A stretch of DNA of 64,000 bases from the NCBI RefSeq assembly GCF_026745355.1, contig NC_079209.1, positions 38,445,505 through 38,509,504 of the forward strand, given 5' to 3'. The position numbers were made by a program, and so were the translations under genes. Numbering within the stretch: the stretch's first letter is position 1; each line of letters opens with the position of its first letter. Origin of the DNA: Beta vulgaris subsp. vulgaris (Eukaryota; Streptophyta; Magnoliopsida; Caryophyllales; Amaranthaceae). Under the pieces are notes generated by a model. That model saw only the letters and a list, made by a program, of their open reading frames with translations, made no database searches and was not told where the DNA came from. Positions 25,601-36,354 of the stretch are shown here, piece by piece.

Positions 25601-27600
25601 CCTTTCTCTTCATTGATGCACACTTCTTCATCCCTATCTGCCAGTCGAGGCCTCTTGTAGCGCTTAGGGTTCTCGGCCACATAAAGCCCCATGATGGGAA
25701 GGGATTCGTCTAGCTTAGGGTGCTTTCTCTTTCGAGGGGTTTCTTCTTTTTGTTGACTCTTCAGGCTGTTCACATAACATTCTCGGGCAGACTTTTGATC
25801 TCCGAACAGTCGAGCGACCTTTCCGTCATCCTCTTCGAACTGTAGCAGCAGCTGATACGTAGAAATAGCGGCTTTATGACTTTGTTGAGGGTTGGACGTC
25901 TAATGATGACATTGTAAGGGAGGCTTGTGTCTACAACAAGGTAGTCGACGACAACATTCCTTCCTTTAACCTTCTCTCCAATTCGACTTTGGGGTTTGAC
26001 TGAGCCTAACGGATGGACGAAGTGTCCTCCGAACCCACCAGAGGCTGGTTGATGGGCATCAGGTCAGCTTCCCGATATTTAATTTTGTAAGGCAGTCCAT
26101 TGTTATGATGTTCGTGGAGCTTCCGTTGTCGATCAACACTCAGCCTACCCTGAGATTAGAAATCTTCATTTCGACGACCAAGGGGTCATCGTGTGGAGTT
26201 TGGATCGGCCGATGGCTATCTTTGAATGTGATTGTAAGACAGGTGGCCGTGGTCGCAACGTCAGTCCCATGTTACAGGGTGTAGAGGTGTTTCTTTCGAG
26301 AGCGGTTGGTTAAGCCGCCCGAAGCGTATCCTCCAGCAATGACGTTTATGTACCCGACCGTCTCATCGCTCCGGGACTCTTTTTCATTTCGAGACTCTTT
26401 GTTCTTCTCTTTTGGGTCTTTTTAATACCAGTTCAATTTTCCCTCGTCGACTAGCTTGTTTAATGCCCTCTTCAATTCTGTGCAGTCACGAGTGGTGTGG
26501 CCACAATCATGATGGTACTCGCACCAAAGCCTCTTATCTCTTCTATTGAAAGCATTTCTGATTGGGTTGGGCTTCGGTAAAGTGTACGTCTCCTTGATGT
26601 TGAGGTAGATTTCTCTTCTATTGAGATTGTATCGAGGGTCATGCCCGTTGTCATTCTGGCGAGGCTTCTTATCTCTTTCTTGTCAAGGGACGTCCCTTTG
26701 GGCGCCCGCTCGAGGAACATACTCGTGTTTTCTTTTATTCGAGCTAGGTTCTTCGTGCGTTTTGCAAATGTCGGAGGCCTAGATGAACTTTTGAGCAAGA
26801 TTCATCGCTTCAGAGAATGTGGAGGCCTCGTTTTCCATGAGTTTGAGCTTGAATTTGCTCGAGGGGTAAAGTCCGGACATTAGTGCGGTGAATGCTTCAC
26901 TGTCCTAGAGGTCGGAGACCTTCAAAGATTCTTCTTTGAACCTCCTGATGTGTTCTGCTAGATCCTCATCTCTTTGTTGCCTGATAGACAAGAGATGAAT
27001 GCTTGTTTTTTGATGTCTCCTTCCAGCTATGAAATTTTGCTTTTATGCCGCCTCGAGGACCGCAAAGTTCGAGATGCTTCCTGGGGGAAGCTCCATAAAC
27101 CAGGTGAGAGCAAGCCCCTTCAGGGTGGTAGGAAAGAATTTGCACCATGCAGCTTCACTGCCCGTTTGCACACTCATCTGAGCTTTAAACGCTGCTAAGT
27201 GGTCGATAGGATCGGTGGTCCCCCCGTAGTGCTCAATCGATGGTACCTTCATTTTACGAGGGTTGGGGGTCCGCATAATTCCCTCGCTGAAAGGGGTGAT
27301 GAAACCTAAGTTGCCTATTTGGGCTTCAGACTCTTCACTAGACTCGGAGCTGCTCGACTCTTGCTCGCTTCCCCTGCTGTCCCTCTTTTGTTGTCGAGAT
27401 TCCCTCCGTTCCCGGCTAGGGTTTGGGGGAACCTCTCCTTCCTTCGACCGTGCACGTCGTCCATTCAGGATCTCACGGGCTTTCCGCGTACCATTTCTAG
27501 GGTGGCGTTCGTTGATGACGTACATCCCCTCTACTAGGATGAGCTCGAGTGGATACTTGAGGAGCTCGAGTAGAGTTCGGGAGATCGAGTGTGATAACCT
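22640..27600 (-). pseudogene. Tat gag-pol polyprotein (decayed)
   Basis: Read from right to left on the minus strand. Gag: 27043-27570, with a Ser/Glu-rich stretch and the retrotransposon-gag core (TDPIDHLAAFKAQM, CKFFPTTLKGLALTWF), and a modified zinc knuckle (CEYHHDCGHTTRDC) near 26470-26530. Protease: DNGSS at 26113-26130. Reverse transcriptase: 24799-25400, with WRMCIDFTGLNKACPKHDFP and YVDD at 24967-24978. RNase H: about 23700-24700. Integrase: 22643-23430, with KCQMHAN, MWGIDLLGPFP, ISDNGRQF and PQTNRQAEATNK, then VYGSEALLPVEI typical of this lineage. Breaks are numerous, among them a TGA at 26140-26142 just before the protease active site, where an arginine CGA is likely ancestral. Not functional. 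Confidence 0.9.
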
Positions 27601-28051
27601 AGGGTTGGCTGTCGAGATGGCCTAGCCGAGTCTATCCCAGGAGTAATCAAGGGACGGGAGGCCTGGTTGATGTGCCCTCCCCTTCATTCTGAAAGTTCAG
27701 CATGATTTCCCTGAGGCTTCGCTTGAGATTGTCACTGAGGCGATCTGCGAGCTATTGGAGGTCTTGCTGGTTGACATGGTTAGGACTCGGCTGCTCAAAT
27801 TGAGGGGGATCGACTCGAGGCAAGATTAATCTCTGTCAAGGTTCCCCAAGGTTGACAGCAGTAGTCGCCCCTCGAGGGTGGACCTCCTCGAGGACATGCT
27901 GGTGTCTAGACGAAAAGACGGGGGCCTGGCGAGGGTCTCCCGTCGTTTCGTCAGCTACCTCGAGGGATGGTGTCCCCCCTGGTGTGATGAGATTAGGTGT
28001 CTTCGGCTTCGTCGTGTTCTCCGGGTGTTGGCCATGACTTTTTGTTCAATA

Positions 28052-28070
28052 TTCCCGCAAACGCCGCTAA
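28052..28070 (-). promoter_or_regulatory. Primer binding site of the Tat element
   Basis: On the minus strand TTAGCGGCGTTTGCGGGAA follows the 5' LTR after two bases. It resembles the TTGGCGCCGTTTG(C/T)GGGGA primer sites of plant Gypsy elements, with several changes. The exact tRNA is not certain. Confidence 0.6.
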
Positions 28071-28072
28071 CC

Positions 28073-28405
28073 TATTTCGAGTAAAAACTTGTAAGATGGG
28101 GGATGGATCGAGATTAGGAGTCGATGATCAATGATGGTGACCGGTCACTCGGGGAATGAAGTGAGCCCTGCAAAAACGAGAGTTAGACTACCCCGGGGTG
28201 TATCTAGGATCCCCCCTCCGACGATCAAGTCAGTTAATTGCTTTAATAGGTAAATGTGAAATGGTTTGTCTAGAATTCAGTACCTCAATAAATGGGGATC
28301 TGATCTCTATTTATAGGCATTGGAATGTGTGAAAAAATGTCCTGCCAGGCTGACACAAGACCCGAGGATAACTGGGGTCCACTAAGAACTTATTGGGCCC
28401 AAACA
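28073..28405 (-). repeat. Gypsy-Tat 5' LTR
   Basis: 333 bp on the plus strand, from TATTTCGAG to GGGCCCAAACA. On the minus strand it begins TGTTTGGGCCC; the last base pair of the expected TG...CA ends is mutated at the inner edge. Confidence 0.9.
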
Positions 28406-28410
28406 ACTAC

Positions 28411-28890
28411 TCTGCATAATAAAACGCTAAACAATTACATTAGATTTTATAGGATAATCTTCATCAATTTCTGGAAAAGCTATATTGGACCATGGATGAT
28501 GATATTGCCCAACTCCGCAAGCTTAACACTATTATTGTCTTGAAAAATATTTTGTGAGTTGAAGTATTTATACGCAAACGACCCAATAAAAAAAACAATA
28601 ATGACTTATTATTCTTATTGAATAGTGCAGAGTAAATAATTATAGTGCCATCACAAAAAAATATCCAAAAACAAACGTTGAAATACACCCAATAAATTAT
28701 ATTGAAAACATGTGTGCACTAATTAATATTTTTGACAAATAAAATTATTGAAATGAAGAGTTCATATTTATTAGTGTGGAATGAAGAGTTTGTATTTATA
28801 GAGTGGATAGTGAAATGAATCTTATACCGCAATAACACGATGATCGATTTACATCTCAATTATATGGGTTAACAAATATTATTAAAAGAG
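28411..28890. other. AT-rich spacer, no gene seen
   Basis: No recognised gene or repeat apart from a short near-repeat (GAAATGAAGAGTTCATATTTAT / GGAATGAAGAGTTTGTATTTAT, about 28750-28800). Confidence 0.4.
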
Positions 28891-28891
28891 A

Positions 28892-28895
<4 letters not shown>

Positions 28896-28922
<27 letters not shown>
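28896..28922. repeat. TA microsatellite
   Basis: ATATAT run directly followed by AGGGTTGGGATCCGGTGAGAA, a junction type often met where small plant elements have inserted into TA repeats. The element itself is not resolved. Confidence 0.8.
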
Positions 28923-28926
<4 letters not shown>

Positions 28927-28996
28927 TGGGATCCGGTGAGAATAGGTCCCTATGTGAGAACACTTTTCTATGTGAGAATCTCATCCGTAGGTTACC

Positions 28997-29504
28997 AAGA
29001 GAATCAAGAAAACGACATTGAGCAAATAAGCCTCCAAAACTATGAGAAAATATCATAGTGACCATGTGTTATATCATAATAACCCATCTATCACATGTTT
29101 AAAGAAATTAGTCAAGAAAAAAAAATTACTATTTCCATATCATGGTGACCCTCTGCTATATTATAGTGACCCTCTGCTGTATCAAGCAACTTTTTCCCTC
29201 TCTCACATGTTGAACTTATTTTTGAAAACCACAACATTCTAGGATTACATTAAAAACTATATTTGAAGGGTGACTATATATGTATAGCGGTCACTATATG
29301 TCATATGTGTTCGAGCTGTTTTTTCTTGTCCATTAAAGCTAAAATTGAGAAAATTAACAAGAGAATCAAGAAAATGACATTGATTAACTAAGCTTGCAAA
29401 ACTATGAGAAAATATCATAGTGACCATGTGTTATATCATAATAACCCATCTATCACATGTTTAAAGAAATTAGTTAAGAAAAAATAATATTTACTATTTT
29501 CATA
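28997..29504. repeat. Direct repeat of about 140 bp, two copies
   Basis: The block from AGAGAATCAAGAAAA through ATATCATAGTGACCATG to AAGAAATTAGT occurs at about 28999-29140 and again at about 29361-29500, with some differences in the first third. About 220 bp lie between, including variants of ATAGTGACCCTCTGCT. The second copy ends exactly where an LTR begins (29505). Confidence 0.85.
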
Positions 29505-29508
29505 TGAT

Positions 29509-29529
29509 AAGTGCGTTTCTAACGCACTT
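29509..29529. other. Perfect stem-loop at the left LTR start
   Basis: Arms AAGTGCGTT and AACGCACTT pair over 9 bp around TCT, four bases after the LTR begins. Confidence 0.9.
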
Positions 29530-29819
29530 TATGACTTTCTTTTGGCTTGTTTTAGCTCCCTTTTCCTCCTTTTCTTCCTTCTTTCTCCTCACTTTTCCCT
29601 TCTATTTCATTCACATGATCATACTTGATCATAGTGACATTTTGCTAGATTTTCGATCTATTTTGATCGAATTTCTAGCACATATGCTTTCACTATGTTT
29701 GTTCGTGTTTCTGTTGCAGGTATTACCCTTTTCGGGGCCGAGAACTGCGAGACATGGCACAAGGGAACGAGCTAGAGGCTGAGAGGTAGCCTGAGGTGCG
29801 CTTGGTATGCCCCGCACAC

Positions 29820-30203
29820 AATGGTGCGCCCGCACAAGCTACTGGTGCGCCCGCACCATTGACCAATTCTGGAGCACAAAACAGACGACATTGGTGCGCC
29901 CGCACAAAGCATAAGGTGCACCCGCACCTATGTCTGGTGCGCACGCACCAACCCATGGTGCGCCCGCACATTTTGACGAAGGAATTCAGGCTGAGGCAGA
30001 AACTTAGGTGCACCCGCACCTTACATGTGGTGCGCCCGCACCTGTCTCTTGTGCGTCCGCACCTGCCCATTTGTGCGCCCGCACCATCTGACGGGGGATT
30101 TCCACCTTGAGGCAGAAGACTCAGGTGCGCCCGCACCTGAGGTCTGGTGCGCCCGCACCTGAGTAAGGTGCGCCCGCACCTCCCTTTTGGTGCGCCCGCA
30201 CCT
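29820..30203. repeat. GGTGCG-CC-CGCACC inverted-repeat array in the left LTR
   Basis: About 14 copies of a 14-bp motif made of GGTGCG, a 2-base centre (CC, sometimes CA, TC or AC) and CGCACC. Copies at 30124, 30146, 30167 and 30189 are spaced 22, 21 and 22 bp apart. The sequence between motifs is not conserved. Arms are conserved as inverted repeats even where the centre changes. Confidence 0.95.
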
Positions 30204-31586
30204 TACGATCCGGAATAGAAAATCGGTCATTAAACCCTCTTTTCTGGAGGAGTTTTGAGACTTACGTTTTATTCTAGTTTTCAGAGAATATTTTAGGGTT
30301 TTGTGAGTTTTCATTGATAATTGAGATTAGTGATCATAGTTTGTGATTCGATTTACATTCAAGGTACTTTTCATTCAATTCAAAGTTTTAGTTTTTATTT
30401 CGTTCTCTTGGTGTTTGTTTATGTTCTTATATTATTTAAGATTTTCATTCTCTTAGTTTATGAATTGCGATTTTCATTAGTTTAATCATTACTTAATCAT
30501 GTTTAACCTTAGATTAGTCATAGATTTATGTTTAATTGCTTAAACTCCATGATTAGTGAGTAGTTTCATATCTAGGGTTAGGGTGAAAGTATGAATTAGG
30601 GTTTTTAATATGTTGTTGATGTGATTGTGATGTATGGAGAAGTTTATGCATTGATCTTGGTGTTTTGAGACCTTAGGATAGATATTGATCACATTTATAC
30701 TTTGGTATTTTGATTTCAAATGTTCTTAAACGGATTTTGAACTCTTTTATCATCCCCAAGAATCAACTTAATTTCTATACCAAGATATTGGATGGAAATT
30801 AAGGGGATCCTTCATTAGGGGTTTTCCAAACTTATTGAATCTCTTAATCAATTGACTAAAGACCATTCGAGAGAGGATTTAGTTGATAGATTAAGCGATT
30901 ACTCTTGAGGGCCATTCGAGAGAGGACTCGAGTATTTTAGAGGAGAACTAAACCTTGCATAATTGTCTTTATTGCTTCACAATCGCATTAACAATCATCA
31001 TCCGTTCTTATTCATACTAGTAACCTTAACTCTAGTGTCTTTTATTTGATATTAAAACTCTTGATATTTGCTTGTTCTAGTTGATAGTTAGTCTTAATTG
31101 TTACCAAACATCTTTCAAACCCCCACATACCTTTCAATTAGGTAGTCTAGACTAGATAAACTTTAACCAATCTCTGTTTCCCTGTGGATCGACCCTTGAC
31201 TTGCCTTTACTATTCCCTTAGTAATTGCTTGTTAGGATTATAAATATTGTTTGGAAAGCGGTTCTTAGTGTCTATCACGATTCTCATGCCGTTGGTTCAA
31301 TTGGTTGCTTGATTCTTCGCTCACCTGAGCGACTCTTATGATGGAAGTATCCTTTTTTGTCAAGCTAAATACTTAAAACAAGCGCTATACGGGAGTCAAC
31401 CCGTTTCTTTTCTTCCTTTTCTATTATTTTTGTTTATTTTTCTTTTGTTTATTTTTCTTTTGTTTATTAGTTAGAATTTTGATTTATCAGTTCGCCATGA
31501 GAGATACATTGGGACATCTGAGTTATTGTGAAAAGTTAAGTGAAATGAGTTATTCGAAAAAGAAAGAGTGAGAAATCAGAAGGTTA

Positions 31587-32135
31587 GGTGCTCCCGCACC
31601 GCGTGGAAGTGCGTCCGCACCATCCTAAATTTTTTCGAAAATTTAGTTTGGTGCGCCCGCACATCCCGTAGGTGCTCCCGCACCTTTCTCTAAAACGTTT
31701 TTCAGAAAAAAAAACAGAAGGTTTGGTGCTCCCGCACCTTATAGAGGTGCGCCCGCACGTAAACCAGGTGCGCCCGCACATCTTATAGGTGCGCCCGCAT
31801 CTTGCTCTAACTCGTTTTTTTCTAAAAAACAGAATGTTTGGTGCTCCCGCACCTCCTCAAGGTGGACCCGTACAAAGGGAAAAAATTTCGAAAAAAATAT
31901 ATGGTGCGCCCTTACCGCGGGATGGTGCGCCCGCACCAAATTCTCCGGAATTTGTGAGAAGAAAACAGAAGGTTTGGTGCGCCCGCACCGCGGGATGGTG
32001 CGCCCGCACCAAACGCTTCTGAAATTTTCAGAAAAAAACCAGAAGGTTTGGTGCGCCCGCACCAAACGCTTCTGAAATTTTTTGATTCGATTGGTGCACC
32101 CGAACCTGAAGGAGGTGCGCCCGCACCAACCCGGC
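31587..32135. repeat. Inverted-repeat array in the element leader
   Basis: About 17 copies of GGTGC(G/T)CCCGCACC. Starts at 31587 and 31608, 31650 and 31671, and 31725, 31746, 31767 and 31788 are each 21 bp apart inside a group. Groups are separated by A-rich spacers containing TTTTCAGAAAAA and AACAGAAGGTTT. Confidence 0.95.
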
Positions 32136-32955
32136 TGGGCAACAAAAAACGCGAGTTCCTTCTTTATTTTCGGGCCTCCTTCTCCTCTTCTCCTCATATT
32201 TTCGAAATATTTCACACTCACTCACTTTCTCTCTCTTCCTCCTCACTAGATCCGGCGACCTTACTTGTTTTCCGGCGACTTCCGACAACTTTTATCACCG
32301 GAATCTTCATCACCTTCCTCTTTCCAACATTCAAGGGCACAAAAATTGGGGTTTTTGCAAGGATTTGATTTCTAGGGTTTCAAAATTGGGGATTTTCATC
32401 TCCATGTGGGTAACTCTCTTCTACCCTTGCTTTTTCATCAATAATCTACTTAATTGGCTAGTGTGTTTTCTTTTAGATTGCATGCTTGTTTTCCTTAATT
32501 TTTGTTGATTATTCATGACCTTTGCTCATATTTGTGTTTGATATGTGGTGAACAAGTGCAATTTTTGTGGTTTGTGATAAATTCATAATATTCTGACTTT
32601 TTGAGAACTACATTGCATGAATTTCTAGGTGTTGTTGATTCTTGTGCATAATTGTGGTTGGTTTGGTGAAATTGGCTTGAAAGTAGTTTGACTAGTGATA
32701 CTCTTGATTGTTAGCAACTTGGTTGCTACTAATTGTGGATGGCTAGCTGGTAGATCTTAGGATTAATTTTTGATTTTTCTTTTTGTGTGTTTTCCTTTTT
32801 GTGTGGTTTGATTTTTCTTTTTGTGTGTTTCTTTGTGTGTTTCAATTTTTCTTTTTGAGTGTTTCTTTGTGTAGAGAGTCCACTTTGTGGTTGTGTCATT
32901 GCAGCAGATCATCACTTCTCCTTCCTCTTTTTGCAAAACAAAATTCTTTACCACC

Positions 32956-34436
32956 ATGGGAAGAAGTAGTGGTGAAGGCTCATCTAGGTCCAAGCGAGCA
33001 AAGACCGGGTCCTCTTCACAAGGACCCTCGTCTAGCTCACATCCCCCTCCCCTCTATGCTCTAAAGTTTCCCAATGCCGCTCATAAACAAATTTTTCAAC
33101 AACTTTCTGAGCGCACACTTCGTCCAACGAAGTTCTATGACCACACTACCTGCTTCTACCTTAGAATCAACTCGATGATAAGGGAGATGGCAGATAATCT
33201 CGGGTTATCGAACTTCCTTGATATTCATGAACCTACTATGATCAACTCACTCTCGAATTCTTGAGTACGTTGAACATAAGTAAGGTGACAGGTGCTATAA
33301 CTATTCATTCCGTATGTTTAATCAAGCTAGAGCACTGTCTTTTGACGAATTCTGTGAGGCATTTGGGATGGATCCTCGAGCTCCCTGCGATGCCCCTGGG
33401 CACCATCTGGCAGGGATACAATGAGCAAGAATGGTGGACAAAGATCACCACGGACGACTCCGTTTCGGACGAACTCGTCCAAAGCGTCGGAGATCGTCCA
33501 TCTTGCTCTCCGCTACTTCCATAGGATGTTGTTTACACCATCTTTCCTAAACAGGAAGTCGGGCAGTTGAGAAAGGATGAGCTGCTGGTTCTTTGGTTGG
33601 CCACTGACGGGGCCCACATGCGAACCCGTATTAACTTTGCTGCGCTCCTCCTTAACCGACTGCAGGAGATTCGGGGGGGCACTACGGTGACTGGGGAGAT
33701 CCTTTGTGGTGGCATGGTCACCCGACTAGCGTCCTACCTTGACTTGCACGATGATCTGGCTCGCTTGGAAGCAAGCGTGCCTACTGTTGGTCAGTCCAAC
33801 AGATTGGATGGTGCGAGTTTGCAGCAGATGAAATTTCTGCGCGGATTACAGAAGGAAAACTGCACCTGGCTTGTGGGGGGGCAACCTTACTGTTTTATAG
33901 GGCCCGACTTCAACTGGGACCTCCCCGCTAACGTTGAAAACCGTTGGCGGATTCCCCCTGCCCATGACATCCCACGGGCTATCCCTGAGCCCATTCCTAC
34001 GGAGCGCATTCCACACGTTCCGAGAGGTCCGAGGCCCGACCACCGCATTCCTGAGAGTGAGGTGGCCGAAGCTTCCTCCTCTAATCCTTCGACATGGGCT
34101 CTGTCATGGCAGCCATAGCCCAGATGCAGGCCTCTCAGGAGGCCAATCACCGTGCGGTTACTGCTACTCTTGCCGGTATCCGCACCGACCTCGACCATGT
34201 GTCTGGTGGCTTGGCACTCACCTCGCCAATGTCCACTCGGACATGAGCCTCCCTTCCCTAACCATCCCCACTATCCTCCTTCTTTCGACCCTCGAGAAGG
34301 GCCGTTTGAGGAGCCTTCTTTCCGTCCTTACCCCCACTACCCATCCTACTATCCTGATGGGTACTCTGGTGGGTATTTCCCTCCTTACCCCCTCCCGATG
34401 GGGGTAATGGTGGGAACTATTAGGAGCTTTTCATAA
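32956..34436 (+). pseudogene. Athila ORF1/gag-like gene (frameshifted)
   Basis: Starts at ATG 32956 (MGRSSGEGSSRSKRAKTGS, a Ser-rich basic opening), then LYALKFPNAAHKQIFQQL and an R-x-x-x-P-T-x-x-Y-D segment. Later parts read LSFDEFCEAFGMDP in another frame and, from 33567, a long open stretch with LLVLWLATDGAHMRTRINFA. The order of a small helical start, a middle with EFLSTL and a conserved T-x-x-x-R-I-N-F block resembles the ORF1/gag proteins of Athila-type Gypsy elements. Frame changes lie near 33235, 33295 and 33530, and the 3' part (34100-34430) is Pro/Tyr-rich in mixed frames. Not functional. Family assignment is by memory of the pattern, not by search. Confidence 0.6.
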
Positions 34437-36045
34437 CCCCCTCCCTCTCACTCCTTTTGCAACTCCGAGCGCGGAGTTTTGCTTAAGCTTGGGGGACTTG
34501 CTGTATGTCTATATCTTTGGGAGTTTTGGGGTCATGATGGTTAGAATTAGGGGCTCATTGGTTTTCGGTATCAGTTGGTGATTGTTCCTGTCTGTTGGTT
34601 TGACTTCCCCACCCCTGCTGACTTCTCTTCACCTGTACAGCTTTGCTTTGGTAGTTTTGTTTTGCTTTGCATATTTTTATAAAAAAAAAAAAAAAAAACA
34701 TTTTCCTCTTTTATTCTTTTTCTTCTTTTTTCTGCATTTAGGATAGCTTGGTTGCATGCATGATTTGTGGCTAAAGAGTTCATGACTTGATTGGAAGACC
34801 TTCCTTATATTAGACTTGATGATTTTGGAAGCCCTGTTGTGACTTTAGGCGTCTCTTGAAACCGATAACTTTTGGTAGAGTCTCTTTGAAATTAGGCGAG
34901 TTGGATGAATGGATTGCCTTGCCCCTTGTGCGATGAATCCCGAAGGAGGGCCAAGAACCTCGTAAGACTCACTCACAACCCTCACCATTGATCGCCTAAC
35001 TTGTGACTTGCATTTTAGCTCCCCAAGATTACATAAGAACGAGCCTCTAGGAGAATGATTTAGGGCGTTTCTTTTGCTAGTAATAGGAGCTATAAAGCCA
35101 AAACCTTGTATACCGGCATAATTTCGCTTCTCAACCCATCTGAGCCTTTCTATCCTATTTTTACTTAACCCACATAATGAGTCATGGCCAAACTTTTCCC
35201 AAAGTGGAGTACATGTGTAGTTTTTTTAGTTAAGTGTTTTGATATTAAGTCTTGGTTGAAAGAGAGTTAATGTGCTTGTATGATAGCAAAAGTTGAAAAA
35301 AAAAAATTTGTGAAAAAAAGAAAGACAAAAAATAAAAGAAAGAAAGTTCTTATTGTTTGATTTGGTTTATTATTGAAAATGAAAAGAAAGAAAGATCAAA
35401 TTGATGAGAAAAATGAAAAAGTTCACAAAGTGAAAAAGAAACAAGTGAAATTCAAGTTTTGTGTGAGATTCTTTAATTGAGAATAGTGTTAGGACTAGCT
35501 TGGGGGAGTATTTACCCCTAGTTTGTACTCCACTTACCCTTTTTGCACCACATTCCTAGAATATAATCCACACCCCTAACCTAGCCCCGTTACAACCTTA
35601 ACAAAGTCCCTTTTGACTTCTAGATTGGACTTGATCTATTTGTAGTGGCGGGTGAGATTTTGTGCAAGTCATGATGAGGGTCATCAAAACATGGTAGAGG
35701 CGAGCAATTATGGTTGAGCATCCCTAGGGAGGAGTCAAACTTGGGTCTTGGAAGTGGAGAAGAGTGAGAAATCATTCTTGGAAAGCTTTCTTTCAAAAAG
35801 ACTCGGTTGATCGGTGGATTGAGACCTTAGAGTCACTCTTGTGCTTCCTAATCATCTTCCCTCTTGTGTTTGGTTGGTCTCCTAAATCTTGCTATGAACT
35901 CATTTAGCTTGCATGTCATGCTTGTAACCTTGCATTTAGAGCATATAGGTTAGTTTGTTGCATGTTTCCCTTTTCTTTTTATTCTCCTTTTCTTTTTCTT
36001 TCCTTCATTTCATTCTTGGTTTACTTGAGGACAAGCAAAACGCTA
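34437..36045. other. Non-coding 3' region of the gag-only element
   Basis: No coding frame is seen. It includes a poly-A run (34680-34698), an A/G-rich stretch (35270-35460) and two internal copies of a polypurine-like tract: GCTTGGGGGACTTG near 34488 and GCTTGGGGGAGTATTTACCC near 35498. The true PPT follows at 36046. Confidence 0.6.
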
Positions 36046-36059
36046 AGCTTGGGGGAGTT
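36046..36059 (+). promoter_or_regulatory. Polypurine tract of the gag-only element
   Basis: AGCTTGGGGGAGTT sits directly before the right LTR (TGATAAG). It primes plus-strand DNA synthesis in LTR elements. Confidence 0.85.
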
Positions 36060-36063
36060 TGAT

Positions 36064-36084
36064 AAGTGCGTTTCTAACGCACTT
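36064..36084. other. Perfect stem-loop at the right LTR start
   Basis: Same 9-bp arms and TCT loop as at 29509, conserved without change. Confidence 0.9.
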
Positions 36085-36354
36085 TATGACTTTCTTTTGG
36101 CTTGTTTTAGCTCCCTTTTTCTCCTTTTCTTCCTTCTTTCTCCTCACTTTTCCCTTCTATTTCATTCACTTGATCATACTTGATCATAGTGACATTTTGC
36201 TAGATTTTCGATCTATTTTGATCGAATTTCTAGCACATATGCTTTCACCATGTTTGTTCGTGTTTCTGTTGCAGGTATTACCCTTTTCGGGGCCGAGAAA
36301 TGCGAGACATGGCACAAAAGAACGAGCTAGAGGCTGAGAGGTAGCATGAGGTGC

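Larger units (their letters stand above)
16278..28410 (-). mobile_element. Tat-lineage Ty3/Gypsy retrotransposon, near full length
   Basis: Two direct LTRs (16283-16613 and 28073-28405) bound 11.5 kb. Reading on the minus strand, the order is LTR, PBS, gag-protease-RT-RNase H-integrase, an extra gene running in the opposite direction, a minisatellite, PPT and LTR. The flanking pentamers AGTAC (16278-16282) and ACTAC (28406-28410) match at 4 of 5 bases, as expected for an old target-site duplication. Short LTRs with a long 3' region carrying an antisense gene are known for Tat elements such as Grande and Retand. The coding regions are broken in many places. Confidence 0.9.
29505..31277 (+). 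repeat. Left LTR (about 1.77 kb)
   Basis: Begins TGATAAGTGCG and ends GTGTCTATCA. Near-identical to 36060-37796 except for substitutions, a 17-bp deletion near 30305 relative to the other copy, and unit-length differences in the GGTGCG array. Confidence 0.95.

Noticed and set aside
29796..30136. Open frames on both strands across the GGTGCG arrays (Ala-Pro or Cys-Gly-Arg-Thr repeats)
   Set aside because: The frames arise from the repeated DNA motif, change frame between units, exist on both strands and differ between the two LTRs. No conserved protein is visible.
31587..32135. CRISPR-like look of regularly spaced palindromic repeats
   Set aside because: Plant nuclear context with no cas genes; spacers are only 7-8 bp or irregular A-rich tracts, and the array is inside an LTR element.
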